DNA from: Solirubrobacterales bacterium
Lineage (GTDB): Bacteria; Actinomycetota; Thermoleophilia; Solirubrobacterales; 70-9
DNA: 43,653 bases
Direction of reading: 5' to 3'
NCBI GenBank assembly: GCA_020438355.1
Contig: JAGQUT010000016.1
Span: forward strand, 1 to 43,653
The translations under genes and the position numbers were made by a program. Below are positions 15,716 through 24,380 of this stretch, piece by piece. Numbering within the stretch: the stretch's first letter is position 1; each line of letters begins with the position of its first letter. The notes under the pieces were generated by a model. It made no database searches and was not told the DNA's origin. It saw nothing but the letters and a program-made list of their open reading frames with translations.

Positions 15716-16727
15716 ACCCGATCCCACACCGGAATCGGAAGCTGCGCTTGCCCAGGCCCGCGAATGGGGGATCCACACGATCCCTGTCCCCACCCCCTTC
15801 GCTGTCGGGCGGATCAACTGTTACCTGCTCGAAGGGGACCCGCTTACCTTGATCGATGCCGGACCTCGCTCGGAGAGGTCACTTTCGGTCCTCAGGGAAG
15901 GAATCGAGCAGGCCGGCCACTCGCTGGAGGATCTCGACCTGGTCGTCGCCACCCATCAGCACATCGATCACGTCGGACTGATCTCTACCGTCGCCGGGCA
16001 GTCAGGTGCCGAGGTCGCCGCGCTCGACATCTCCGTCGAACGTCTCGCCGAGTTCGCGTTTGGATCCGAGCAGGAGGATCAGCTCGCGGTCGACCTGATG
16101 GTCAGGTACGGAGTTCCCGAAGAGATCGCCAATGTCCTCAAGGAAGTCACGAAGAGCTACCGCGATCTCGCCGCCCCGGTGACCGTCACCCAGCCCTTCA
16201 GCGCCGGCGAAAAGGTCACGCTCGGGTCCAGGCCGTACGAGATCTTCCATCGCCCGGGTCACAGCCCCTCCGACACGGTTTTCTGGGACGAGGAGCGGCA
16301 GCTGATGTTCGGGGGCGACCATCTGCTCTCCCACATTTCCTCGAATCCACTCATCTCCAAGCCTCTGGATGGCTCATCTGACCGGACCCGGTCGCTCATC
16401 AACTACCGCGACTCCCTGAAGGAGACGGCGGCAATGCCGGTTTCGATCATGCTCTCGGGCCACGGCCTCGCGATCACCGATCACGCCGCCCTGATCGAGA
16501 AGCGGCTGGCCGGACAGGACCGGCGGACCGAGAAGATCTACAAGCTTGTCGCGGAAGGCCACGATTCGCCTCACTCGGTTGCCAACGCGATCTGGGGGGA
16601 CATTGCCCTGACCCAGGCTTACCTGACACTCTCTGAGGTGATCGGACACCTCGACATCCTCATGGAGGACGGCCGCGTAGTCGAGAATGCCGGAGAGAAG
16701 TACTCGACCTTCGAGGTGACCTCGTGA
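15708..16727 (+). CDS. Metallo-beta-lactamase-fold hydrolase
   Basis: 339 residues. The metal motif is H83-Q-H85-I-D87-H88 (VATHQHIDHVG); later ligands are in HRPGHSPSDTV, FGGDHLL and SGHG. It resembles the glyoxalase II/LACTB2-like MBL hydrolases, with a C-terminal helical region. The exact substrate is not visible; a thioester, lactone or RNA end is possible. The GTG start overlaps the end of the mutase gene by 8 nt and its own stop overlaps the next gene by 4 nt, so the three genes are translated as a unit. Confidence 0.88.
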   Translation: MAEPDPTPESEAALAQAREWGIHTIPVPTPFAVGRINCYLLEGDPLTLIDAGPRSERSLSVLREGIEQAGHSLEDLDLVVATHQHIDHVGLISTVAGQSGAEVAALDISVERLAEFAFGSEQEDQLAVDLMVRYGVPEEIANVLKEVTKSYRDLAAPVTVTQPFSAGEKVTLGSRPYEIFHRPGHSPSDTVFWDEERQLMFGGDHLLSHISSNPLISKPLDGSSDRTRSLINYRDSLKETAAMPVSIMLSGHGLAITDHAALIEKRLAGQDRRTEKIYKLVAEGHDSPHSVANAIWGDIALTQAYLTLSEVIGHLDILMEDGRVVENAGEKYSTFEVTS

Positions 16728-17695
16728 ATACGCAACCCGCAGTGCCCGGAACGAACGGCAAGCGCCGGATGCTGATCATCGTCAATCCGTACGCGACGAC
16801 CGTCTCCGACCGCCTCAAGAACCTTGTCGTCTACGCCCTGCAGGGTCGCTACGAGGTCGAGGTCGAAGCGACCGAAAGCCAGGACCACGCGACCGAAATC
16901 GGCCGGGACGCGGTCGATGGCGGATACGACATCGTGGTCGCCTTCGGTGGGGACGGAACCGTGAACGAGGTAGCGAACGGTCTTGCCGGTACCGACATAC
17001 CGGTCACCTTCCTGCCCGGCGGAAACACCAATGTGGTCTGCCGCACCCTCGGCATCCCCAACGATGTGGTCGACGCGACAGAGCATCTGCTGTCACTGGC
17101 CGATGACTTCAGGCCCCGGAAGATCGACCTCGGCAAGATCAACGACAGGTACTTCGTCTTCGCGTGTGGCGCGGGCATTGACGCCACGGTGGTGGAGCAG
17201 GTTGATGCCAATCCCAAATGGAAGCGCCGTGCCGGCCCGTGGTTCTACTCCTGGGTCGCAACCAAGGGGTACTTCAGGAAGTACATGCGAAATCCGGTCC
17301 AGCTCGAACTGGAGGTCGGTGGCAAGGTCCACACCGGAGTGACCGTGCTCGCACAGAACTCCGACCCGTTCACCTATTTCAGCAAGCAGCCGGTTCATGT
17401 CTGCGAGAACGTCGAGATTGACGACGGAGCGCTCGGCATGATCCTGCTCAAGCGGGCGAACCTGCTGGACATGGGGATGGTGGTGCCACGGCTGCTCACC
17501 CAGAAGCTGAGGGCCGCCCGTCACGGGCAGGTTGAATCATTCGAGAAGTTCACCGAAGCCCGGGTGCGGTCAGCCTCCAGTGAGGAGGATGGAACGCCCC
17601 GCGCATTCCCGGTGCAGGTCGACGGCGACTACATCGGTGTCTTCGAAGAGATAACGCTCGCCGCTGCCCCTGGTGCCCTCACAATCGTGGCCTGA
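16724..17695 (+). CDS. Diacylglycerol kinase-family lipid kinase
   Basis: 323 residues. The DAGK catalytic domain starts at MLIIVNPYATT, with the nucleotide loop VVAFGGDGTVNEVANGL and the PGGNTNVVCRTLGIP segment; the C-terminal beta-rich domain ends VQVDGDYIG. It phosphorylates a membrane lipid such as diacylglycerol or an undecaprenol-like lipid; which one cannot be told from sequence. The GTG start overlaps the MBL gene stop (GTGA). It is last in the mutase-MBL-kinase operon. Confidence 0.92.
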   Translation: MNTQPAVPGTNGKRRMLIIVNPYATTVSDRLKNLVVYALQGRYEVEVEATESQDHATEIGRDAVDGGYDIVVAFGGDGTVNEVANGLAGTDIPVTFLPGGNTNVVCRTLGIPNDVVDATEHLLSLADDFRPRKIDLGKINDRYFVFACGAGIDATVVEQVDANPKWKRRAGPWFYSWVATKGYFRKYMRNPVQLELEVGGKVHTGVTVLAQNSDPFTYFSKQPVHVCENVEIDDGALGMILLKRANLLDMGMVVPRLLTQKLRAARHGQVESFEKFTEARVRSASSEEDGTPRAFPVQVDGDYIGVFEEITLAAAPGALTIVA

Positions 17696-17814
17696 CAGGT
17701 CGTGGCCTGAAAAGGCCTCTACCTCGCTTCAAGGACTCCCCTCCTCCTTCCCTCACGTCGCTTCTTTGAACACGGGCACGGTTGCCCGCGCGCTCACCGG
17801 GCTACCATCGGGTT

Positions 17815-18114
17815 ATGGCAACTGCAGACATCACAGTCCTTCCGATTGGCCGTGAGGGCGCCTCGGTCGGCGACCTGCTCGTCGAGATAGCCCGGCACCT
17901 GGAGACCCAGGACAAGGTCCGCTTCGAGATGCACGCGATGGGAACATCCCTCGAGGGAACCCCCGAGGACATCTTTGCCCTTGCAGCGGGGCTTCACGCC
18001 CTCCCGCTCCTGGCTGGGATCCCCCGCGTCTACACAGTCCTCAAGGTCGACCAGAGAACCGACAAAGACCAGACCCTCGAAAACAAGGTCGAATCAGTAA
18101 CCAACCGCCTCTGA
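17815..18114 (+). CDS. MTH1187/YqgV-family thiamine-binding-type protein
   Basis: 99 residues, ferredoxin-like fold of the DUF77 family. Marks are ITVLPIGREGASVGDLLVEI, FEMHAMGTSLEG and PRVYTVLKVDQRTDK. Family members bind thiamine-like ligands and form tetramers; the physiological role is poorly defined. I start at the ATG at 17815 rather than an upstream in-frame ATG at 17782. It begins exactly at the domain, and a TACCAT -10 box (17803-17808) lies only 6 nt before it, which would give a leaderless mRNA. Confidence 0.9.
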   Translation: MATADITVLPIGREGASVGDLLVEIARHLETQDKVRFEMHAMGTSLEGTPEDIFALAAGLHALPLLAGIPRVYTVLKVDQRTDKDQTLENKVESVTNRL

Positions 18115-18118
18115 CTCG

Positions 18119-18167
18119 AACTGGGTTCGATTTGTGTGGGTATAGCCCATACAAATCGAACACAGAT
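18119..18167 (+). repeat. 49-bp palindromic repeat, copy A (upstream of DUF559 gene)
   Basis: The core is an inverted repeat at 18126-18160: TTCGATTTGTGTGGG against CCCATACAAATCGAA, with both non-Watson-Crick pairs being G-U in plus-strand RNA. It is 44/49 identical to copy B at 19153-19201, in the same orientation. It follows the stop of the thiamine-binding-type gene and lies about 80 bp before the DUF559 gene. Confidence 0.85.
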
Positions 18168-18172
18168 TGATC

Positions 18173-18191
18173 ACGGCCTTGAGGCCGTTTC
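18173..18191 (+). terminator. Short hairpin after repeat copy A
   Basis: ACGGCC-TTGA-GGCCGT followed by TTTC: 6-bp perfect stem with a weak T-run. It is a plausible terminator of the 17815-18114 gene. Confidence 0.45.
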
Positions 18192-18245
18192 ACATTTGTT
18201 GCACCTGGAGAGCCCCTTGCGAGCAGATTCGGCTCATGGTGAGGC

Positions 18246-19205
18246 ATGTCTCGTGGAATCGAAGCGCGGAGGATGGCCTATTCGCTTGCCGGGACGCAAG
18301 CCGGAGTCGTGGCGCGGCAACAGCTGATTGGTCGGGGCCTGTCTTCCGACATGATCGGAAACTGGGTAAGGACCGGCTACTTGTTCAGATTCCTCCCCGG
18401 GGTTTATTCGCTCGGCCGGCCAGCTGACAAGGTCGAGTCCTTCTGGATGGCGGGAGTCCTGTTTGCAGGGAAGGCCTCGATATTGGCCGGCGAGTCGGCG
18501 GCTCAGGCCTTGGGGTTGACCGATTCGTCAGGTCGGAACGACGTAGTCAGACCAAATGGGGTGCGCAGACTGTTGCGCGGGGAGGCACCTCACCAGGAGT
18601 CCCGATTCCTGATCCGTCGCGGCAGACTCGAGCCGGCAGACTTCGTTTCGATTGGTCCAGTTCCGGTGATGGATCCCGCTCGGGTCCTGATCGATCTCGC
18701 GGGGCAAGTCAGCACAAGGCGACTTCGCAGGTACTTCATCGAAGCGGGACGGGCCGGGCTCCTGACTCGACGATGTCTGGACAGAATCGAAAGTAGAAGC
18801 ATCGACTTCAAAGGAAGAAGTGGCCTCTTGAAACTGAAGGAATACTGGGATCCGACGACCGGCCGCATTCGTTCGATTCTGGAAGGGGAATTCAAACTTC
18901 TGTGTGCCGAGCAGGGCATCCCCGCCCCGGAGACGAACTATCCGGTCGGGCGCTACGAGGTCGACGCGATCTGGCTGGGAGCGAGGCTGATCGTGGAACT
19001 GGACGGTCGAAAGTTCCACGGCGACGCGGTGGCCCTGGAAGCCGACTCTGGGAAAACGCGCTACCTGCGCGAAATTGGCTTCAGGGTCCTGCGTTTCACC
19101 TGGAACGACGTAATCCAGCGCCCGGAATGGGTCGCAGACGAGATCAGAAGACAACTGGGTTCGATTTACATGGGCATAGCCCATACAACTCGAACACAGA
19201 TCTGA
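18246..19205 (+). CDS. AbiEi-type HTH plus DUF559 (Vsr-like endonuclease fold) protein
   Basis: 319 residues. The N-terminus (about 12-60) is a winged-helix like the AbiEi antitoxin family (VVARQQLIGRGLSSDMIGNW, FRFLPGVYSLG). A middle segment is unassigned. The C-terminus (about 235-305) is DUF559, related to very-short-patch-repair and restriction nucleases: YEVDAIWLGARLIVELDGRKFHG, shortened in use, and GFRVLRFTWNDV. The D-R-x-R-D stretch common in DUF559 proteins appears altered to DSGKTRY. The last 16 residues are encoded by repeat copy B. No toxin partner is adjacent. A DNA-processing or mobility role is inference. Confidence 0.85.
   Translation: MSRGIEARRMAYSLAGTQAGVVARQQLIGRGLSSDMIGNWVRTGYLFRFLPGVYSLGRPADKVESFWMAGVLFAGKASILAGESAAQALGLTDSSGRNDVVRPNGVRRLLRGEAPHQESRFLIRRGRLEPADFVSIGPVPVMDPARVLIDLAGQVSTRRLRRYFIEAGRAGLLTRRCLDRIESRSIDFKGRSGLLKLKEYWDPTTGRIRSILEGEFKLLCAEQGIPAPETNYPVGRYEVDAIWLGARLIVELDGRKFHGDAVALEADSGKTRYLREIGFRVLRFTWNDVIQRPEWVADEIRRQLGSIYMGIAHTTRTQI
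19153..19201 (+). repeat. 49-bp palindromic repeat, copy B (3' end of DUF559 gene)
   Basis: Direct repeat of copy A with five differences. It encodes the C-terminal LGSIYMGIAHTTRTQ of the DUF559 protein, whose stop codon comes 2 nt after the repeat. Arms are TTCGATTTACATGGGC and GCCCATACAACTCGAA; 13 of 16 pair. Confidence 0.85.
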
Positions 19206-19261
19206 CCGAGGCCCCTGGGGGGCGGCCTGGACCGGGGCCCGCCAGTCCGTGCCAGTCGGTG

Positions 19262-21532
19262 TCAGTCGGTGGTGGTTACTCGGTGGGCGTCGAAGACCGA
19301 TTCGACGTGGCGCATGCGGTTGATGCACTGCTTGAGCTGGCCGGTATCCCCTACTTCGATCACGAAGCGGTTCTTGACCATCGGCGGGTTGGTCGTGCAG
19401 GTGGCCGAGATGATGTTCACCCCGACTTCCGAGAAGGTCTTGGCCAGATCCTCGAGCAGACGGGTGCGGTCGTAGGCGTCGATCTGGACTTCGACCCTGA
19501 AAGTGGCCTCGTTCTCGCCTTCCCAGGCGACCTCGACCATTCGTTCCGGTGACTTCTCGAGATCGGAGACGTTCTGGCAGTTCGCCTGGTGGATCGTGAT
19601 GCCACGTCCGAGAGAGACGTAGCCGACGATCTCGTCGCCTGGAACCGGACGGCAGCACTTCGCCAGGCGCAGGGCGACATTGTCGACCCCTTCGACCTTG
19701 ATTCCGAATTCCGAAGCCTCGCGGATCGCGCGGCTGCGCTTCGGGGTACCGGACTCGATGTTCTCGACCGGCGCCGGCTCGATGATCTCGCCCAATCGAA
19801 GTCGCTGGATCAGTTTGTTGGCCGTGGTCTTGGCCGAGACCTTGCCTTGGCCGAGCGCGATGTAGAAGTCTTCGGCCTTCCGGAAACCCATCTCCCGCAT
19901 CACGTCGGCGAGCATCGGCGAGCCGGAGAACTTCTGGGGTGGAAGGTCCCTCTTGCGAAGGGCTTCCGCAAGGGCCTCCCGGCCGTCCCTTTCCGCGTCT
20001 TCGCGACGCTCTTCGCGGAACCAGGCACGAATCTTGTTTCGGGCACGACTGGTCCCGACCAGCTTCAGCCAGTCCCGGGACGGTCCCCGATCCTTGTTCG
20101 CGGTCAGGACCTCGACGATGTCGCCCGACTTCAGCTGGTAGTGGAGCGGCACGATCTTGCCGTTCACCTTCGCCCCCACGCAGCGGTGACCGACATCGGT
20201 GTGAATCGAGTACGCAAAGTCGACCGGGGTCGAGCCGGCCGAGAGGTTCATGACTTCGCCCTTCGGGGTGAAGACGAAGACCTCGTCCTCGAACAGATCC
20301 TCCTTCAGCGACTGGAGGAACTCGGCCGGATCCTGTTCGGACTCGGACTCGACCAGCTGCCTGAGCCAGGTCATCTTCTCCTTCGAAGCCGCCGGGTCGC
20401 TGCTGCCTTCCTTGTAGGAAACATGTGCGGCGATGCCGTACTCGGCGAGCCGGTGCATCTCGGAGGTCCGGATCTGGATCTCGAGGGGCTTGCCTTCGGG
20501 ACCGATCACGGTCGTGTGAAGGGCCTGGTACATATTCGCCTTGGGCATGGCGACGTAATCCTTGAAACGCCCAGGCAGGGGCTTCCAGAGCGAGTGGACC
20601 ACACCAATCGCTCCGTAACAGTCCTTGACCGAGTTCACGATGACCCGCATTGCAGTGAGGTCGAAGATCTCGTTGAACTCGCGGCCCTTCTTGGTCATCT
20701 TCGTGTAGATCGAGTAAAAGTGCTTCGCCCGGCCGGCAATCTCCGCCTGGATACCAACCTTGAGCAGTTCCTCCGACAGGTAGGTGCCAGCCTCGTCGAC
20801 GAAGCTCTCCCGCTCGTTCCGCTGCTGCGCCACCAAGTGTTTGATCTCGGAGTACTTGCGGGGATGGAGCGTCGCAAAGGCGAGGTCTTCCAGCTCCCAC
20901 TTGATCGCGTGGATACCGAGCCTGTGAGCCAGGGGCGCGTAGATCTCGAGAGTTTCCCTGGACTTCAGGATCTGCTTCTGCTTCGCCAGCGAGCTGAGAG
21001 TCCGCATGTTGTGGAGGCGGTCGGCGAGCTTGATCAGGATCACCCTGACGTCGGTCGCCATCGCGACCATCATCTTTCGGTAGTTCTCGGCCTGCCGTTC
21101 GTCGCGGCTCTCGAAGGTGATCTCGGTCAGCTTGGTCACACCGTCGACCAGCCGCGCGACGGTGGGGCTGAACTCCTCCTCGATCTCCTCGAGGCTGGCG
21201 GAAGTGTCCTCGACGGTGTCGTGAAGCAGCGCCGCACAAAGGGTCTCGGTGTCGAGGGCCATACCCACGCAGATGCGGGCGACCCCGACCGGATGCGTAA
21301 TGAACTCGTCGCCGGACTTGCGCTTCTGGTCGGCGTGGTGACGACAGGCAAACACGAATGCGCGGGCGACCTCGTCCCGGTCGATCGAGACTTCGAGCGC
21401 CGTACCGGTTGTCACGAGATCGGCCTCGAACTGCTGGATCACGGCCATCAGGTCGTCGAGCAGCGAACGCTCACGGGCGGTCAGGCCATGCGTATCCGGT
21501 CCGGCCGGGACGATCCCGTTCGGACCCGGCAA
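19262..21532 (-). CDS. relA: Bifunctional (p)ppGpp synthetase/hydrolase (RSH)
   Basis: 756 residues. In order: HD hydrolase domain (CRHHADQKRKSGDEFITHP, LLHDTVEDT), synthetase domain (AMRVIVNSVKDCYG, GRFKDYVAMPKANMYQALHT, EIQIRTSEMHRLAEYG), TGS domain (FVFTPKGEVMNLSAGSTPVDFAYSIH, cut here), a helical/CC region with KCCRPVPGDEIVGY, and a C-terminal ACT domain. Both active sites look intact, so it should make and degrade the stringent-response alarmone. The start is TTG at 21532, 11 nt after the recJ stop; a shorter start is possible because the first 30 residues are not conserved domain. Confidence 0.95.
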   Translation of the reverse strand: MPGPNGIVPAGPDTHGLTARERSLLDDLMAVIQQFEADLVTTGTALEVSIDRDEVARAFVFACRHHADQKRKSGDEFITHPVGVARICVGMALDTETLCAALLHDTVEDTSASLEEIEEEFSPTVARLVDGVTKLTEITFESRDERQAENYRKMMVAMATDVRVILIKLADRLHNMRTLSSLAKQKQILKSRETLEIYAPLAHRLGIHAIKWELEDLAFATLHPRKYSEIKHLVAQQRNERESFVDEAGTYLSEELLKVGIQAEIAGRAKHFYSIYTKMTKKGREFNEIFDLTAMRVIVNSVKDCYGAIGVVHSLWKPLPGRFKDYVAMPKANMYQALHTTVIGPEGKPLEIQIRTSEMHRLAEYGIAAHVSYKEGSSDPAASKEKMTWLRQLVESESEQDPAEFLQSLKEDLFEDEVFVFTPKGEVMNLSAGSTPVDFAYSIHTDVGHRCVGAKVNGKIVPLHYQLKSGDIVEVLTANKDRGPSRDWLKLVGTSRARNKIRAWFREERREDAERDGREALAEALRKRDLPPQKFSGSPMLADVMREMGFRKAEDFYIALGQGKVSAKTTANKLIQRLRLGEIIEPAPVENIESGTPKRSRAIREASEFGIKVEGVDNVALRLAKCCRPVPGDEIVGYVSLGRGITIHQANCQNVSDLEKSPERMVEVAWEGENEATFRVEVQIDAYDRTRLLEDLAKTFSEVGVNIISATCTTNPPMVKNRFVIEVGDTGQLKQCINRMRHVESVFDAHRVTTTD

Positions 21533-21543
21533 ATGCCCGTTGG

Positions 21544-24099
21544 CTACCGGTTCGGTTTCTGCTTGTTGAAGTGGTTGATGAATCGTTCGTGTTCCTTGAA
21601 AAGGGCCAGATGGGCGACGAAAACCGGCGAGGCCGACAAATCCGTCTTCTCCGAGGATACGACTCCGGCGTGTCGGGCAGCCCCGAAGCCGCTGGTCCGG
21701 GCGAGGCCTGTCTGGGTCAGTACCGCAAGCAGAGCCGCAGATTCCTCTGGTGCCCTCGGTTGCGATGAATCCCCGGAAAGAACCTCGAGAAGGGGATCAC
21801 CGGCCAGCTCTCCCCCGTCGCTCGCCCCGGCGTCCCGCAGTTCCCTGTAGAGCGTTCTGAGCTGACCAGTGAGGTCCAGCCGGTGGGCGGCCACCCGGCC
21901 CGAGAAAGCCGTCTCGTCAGGACCGGACAGCAGATGAACCGGCTTTGAGGCTGACGCGATCGTGTTCACGGCCGAAGCCGTGTAGGGCGGATCGAGCAGG
22001 ACGATCCGATCAAACTCCCCGAGTGCCGGCGCACCCGGGATTCCAAGGCTGGCGAAGTCGGTGACAAGGATCTGCGCCTCGCCCGCGTCCGCCAGGTCAC
22101 TGGCAGGGCTTCCCGCCCAGACGCAAGCGACCAGATCCGAGGCTGGATCACGATCGGGCAGGTCGGGCAGGAACCTGGCCAGCGATGCGCCACACAGGCC
22201 GCTCCACCTCTGGCGGGCATCGGCCGTCAGAACCGCGAGGCGCTCACCCGAGCTGATCAGCTCTGCCAGGCCGACTCCGGGTAGTCCCTCGGGCCACTCG
22301 AGGACCTCAACCGCCGCAATCCCGTTATCTGCAGACACTCGGGGCGACGAGGCGAATGCTGCTTCGAAACGCTCCCACCATTCATCGACCTCGCAGCCGG
22401 CGACGGGCCCGGCCTCCTCGACAGGCATCACCTCGCTGACCCGAAGTTGAGGGTCCAGCGAGCCGTTCCAGTGGTTCACGGTCAGCTCCGCGACCACATC
22501 GACGCGCTGGCCTTCCTCCAGACCGAAACCGGTACGCCCGAACGAAACTCCGTTGGCGCGGTGCGGGCCGGAACAAACCGAAAATCGGCAGTGCTTGCCC
22601 TCCCCCATCTCCCGCAGATCCTCGATTCGGGCCCCCGGCACCAGGAGCTTTACCGCCGGGTTGCCATTGCCGAAGGGTTGAAGCTTCTCGAGTTCCTCGG
22701 CGAGGTCCAGCCCAAGGTCGGCACCTCCCGCCACAACATCGAACTCGATTACAGGTTCGGCCGGTTCCGTACCGATTCGCTCAGAGACGGCGTTTCCGAG
22801 GGCCTCCCGGAACTCGTCTATCCGATCCTTGCGAATAGTCAGGCCAGCAGCAGCGGCGTGCCCGCCGAACCCCTCGAGTAGATCGGCGGTCTCCCCGATC
22901 GCCGCGTGAAGATCGAGGCCGGGCACTGAACGGGCTGAACCCTTCCCCATGTCCCCGTCGAGGGCGATCACCACCGAGGGACGGCCGGTCATCTTGACGA
23001 GCCTGGAGGCGACGATTCCCACCACACCGGGATGCCAGTCCTCTCCTGCCACAACGACGGCTGGATGATCGTCACCCAAAGCCTTGAGCTCCGCCTTCGC
23101 GTTCTGCTCCACCCCCTGCTCGACCCTCCGCCTCTCGGCGTTGACAGAAATCAGCTCGGTCGCGATCTCGGAAGCCCGCTCACGGGATTCCGCGAGGAAC
23201 AGCTCGACTCCGGCATCCGCCCGGTACATCCTTCCGGCCGCGTTGATGCGGGGACCTAGCCGGAAGCCGAAGTCCTCCGAAGCCAGGCGGGAAGGCTCTA
23301 CTTTCGTCGCTTCCATCAGCGCTGCCATCCCGATCCTTCTGGCCCGTCGGGCGACCTTGACTCCCTCCCGAACGAGGTGCCGGTTCTCGCCTTCGAGAGG
23401 CATCATGTCAGCCACAGTTGCCAGTCCGACCAGGTCGAGATCGGCTTGGTCACGTTCAGACAGCCCGGCGCTATCGGACTCGGAAGACGCCGTGTGCCGA
23501 AGCGCGGACGCGAGCTTGGCTGCGACCGCCGCGCCACAAAGCGAAGGAAAGGGATATTCGCTCACCACGGGGTGAAGGATCGGACAGTCCGGAAGCTCCG
23601 GGCCAGGCTGGTGGTGGTCAGTCACGATGATGTCCAGACCAAGCTCCCGGGCCAGCACTACCTCGGAGACCGACGTTACACCGCAGTCGACCGAGACGAT
23701 CAGGCTGGTTCCCGTTGCGGCGAGATCGCGAATGGCCTCCTCGTTGAGGCCGTAGCCATCGGTCAATCGGTCGGGGATGAACCAGTTGCAGTCCCCTCCG
23801 AGATCTCGAATCGCCCCGACCAGAACGGAGGTGGCGCAGACCCCGTCACAGTCGTAATCGCCGTACACCGTGATGCGGCGCCCGGCCTGAATGGCACCAA
23901 GTACAAGCTCCACCGCTTCGGGCATTTGCCGGAAGGCGAAGGGATCGTGGCTTTCGGCCGCCTCAATGAAGGCCTCGGCAGCCTCCCTGCTGTCGATTCC
24001 CCGCCGGACGAGCACCGTCGAGACAGGACGACTCAGCCCGGTGGCGCGTTCAAGATCGAGCGCGCTCTGGACCGGGTAGGGCTTGGCCCGGAAACGAAT
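21544..24099 (-). CDS. recJ: Single-stranded-DNA exonuclease RecJ
   Basis: About 851 residues. DHH phosphoesterase: VYGDYDCDGVCATSVL (motif I), SVDCGVTS, TDHHQPG (DHH), and the DHHA1 region GFGGHAAAAGLTIRKDRIDEFREAL, cut here, then an OB-fold and a roughly 250-residue C-terminal region. It degrades 5'-ended single strands in recombination and repair. The first usual start codon is GTG at 24015 (LVRRGIDS), but in-frame sequence upstream (RFRAKPYPVQSALDLERATG) looks like a normal RecJ N-terminus. It can only be reached from ATT at 24099, which overlaps the preceding stop as TAATT. If wrong, the gene is 21544-24015. Confidence 0.9.
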   Translation of the reverse strand: MRFRAKPYPVQSALDLERATGLSRPVSTVLVRRGIDSREAAEAFIEAAESHDPFAFRQMPEAVELVLGAIQAGRRITVYGDYDCDGVCATSVLVGAIRDLGGDCNWFIPDRLTDGYGLNEEAIRDLAATGTSLIVSVDCGVTSVSEVVLARELGLDIIVTDHHQPGPELPDCPILHPVVSEYPFPSLCGAAVAAKLASALRHTASSESDSAGLSERDQADLDLVGLATVADMMPLEGENRHLVREGVKVARRARRIGMAALMEATKVEPSRLASEDFGFRLGPRINAAGRMYRADAGVELFLAESRERASEIATELISVNAERRRVEQGVEQNAKAELKALGDDHPAVVVAGEDWHPGVVGIVASRLVKMTGRPSVVIALDGDMGKGSARSVPGLDLHAAIGETADLLEGFGGHAAAAGLTIRKDRIDEFREALGNAVSERIGTEPAEPVIEFDVVAGGADLGLDLAEELEKLQPFGNGNPAVKLLVPGARIEDLREMGEGKHCRFSVCSGPHRANGVSFGRTGFGLEEGQRVDVVAELTVNHWNGSLDPQLRVSEVMPVEEAGPVAGCEVDEWWERFEAAFASSPRVSADNGIAAVEVLEWPEGLPGVGLAELISSGERLAVLTADARQRWSGLCGASLARFLPDLPDRDPASDLVACVWAGSPASDLADAGEAQILVTDFASLGIPGAPALGEFDRIVLLDPPYTASAVNTIASASKPVHLLSGPDETAFSGRVAAHRLDLTGQLRTLYRELRDAGASDGGELAGDPLLEVLSGDSSQPRAPEESAALLAVLTQTGLARTSGFGAARHAGVVSSEKTDLSASPVFVAHLALFKEHERFINHFNKQKPNR

Positions 24100-24380
24100 T
24101 AGCCCTTGGCCTCTTCGACTGGCTCGGTGCCTTGGGAGACACCGATCCGGTAGACGACCCAGGCACCGATTGCGGTACCGGGCACCGCGGCCAGGAAGGT
24201 GATCAGGTCCGTATCCGAGAGCCCGTTACCGAGGATCACCTCGACGATCGCTCCAGAGATCAGGCCACCGACGAGGCAGCCGATCAGCGCGCCGATGATG
24301 CCCTGCCAGAAGCGATCGGGCACGAAGATCGTGAAGTGCCAGAGGGCGAGGGCGACGGTGAACCAGATAACGATTGACAT
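24099..24380 (-). CDS. Small membrane protein, unknown
   Basis: 93 residues with three probable membrane segments (about 3-20, 27-48 and 60-80), the middle one glycine-rich (GIIGALIGCLVGGLISGAIV). It recalls small GlsB/YeaQ-like membrane proteins but I cannot assign it. It is wedged between secDF and recJ; its ATG overlaps the secDF stop (TGATG), so it is co-translated. Confidence 0.82.
   Translation of the reverse strand: MSIVIWFTVALALWHFTIFVPDRFWQGIIGALIGCLVGGLISGAIVEVILGNGLSDTDLITFLAAVPGTAIGAWVVYRIGVSQGTEPVEEAKG

Noticed and set aside
18119-19201. Repeats as terminal inverted repeats or target-site duplications of an insertion sequence
   Set aside because: They are direct, not inverted, are each palindromic, and there is no transposase between them.
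18246-19205. Type IV toxin-antitoxin pair
   Set aside because: Only the AbiEi-like domain is present; no AbiEii nucleotidyltransferase toxin gene is adjacent.
18528-21239. 903-codon open frame on the minus strand
   Set aside because: It runs antisense through the DUF559 gene and in a shifted frame through the RSH gene; composition is Arg/Gly/Pro-rich with no domain. It is a G+C-driven shadow.
19589-21850. 753-codon open frame on the plus strand
   Set aside because: Antisense to the RSH gene, which has complete recognised domains; no family features of its own.
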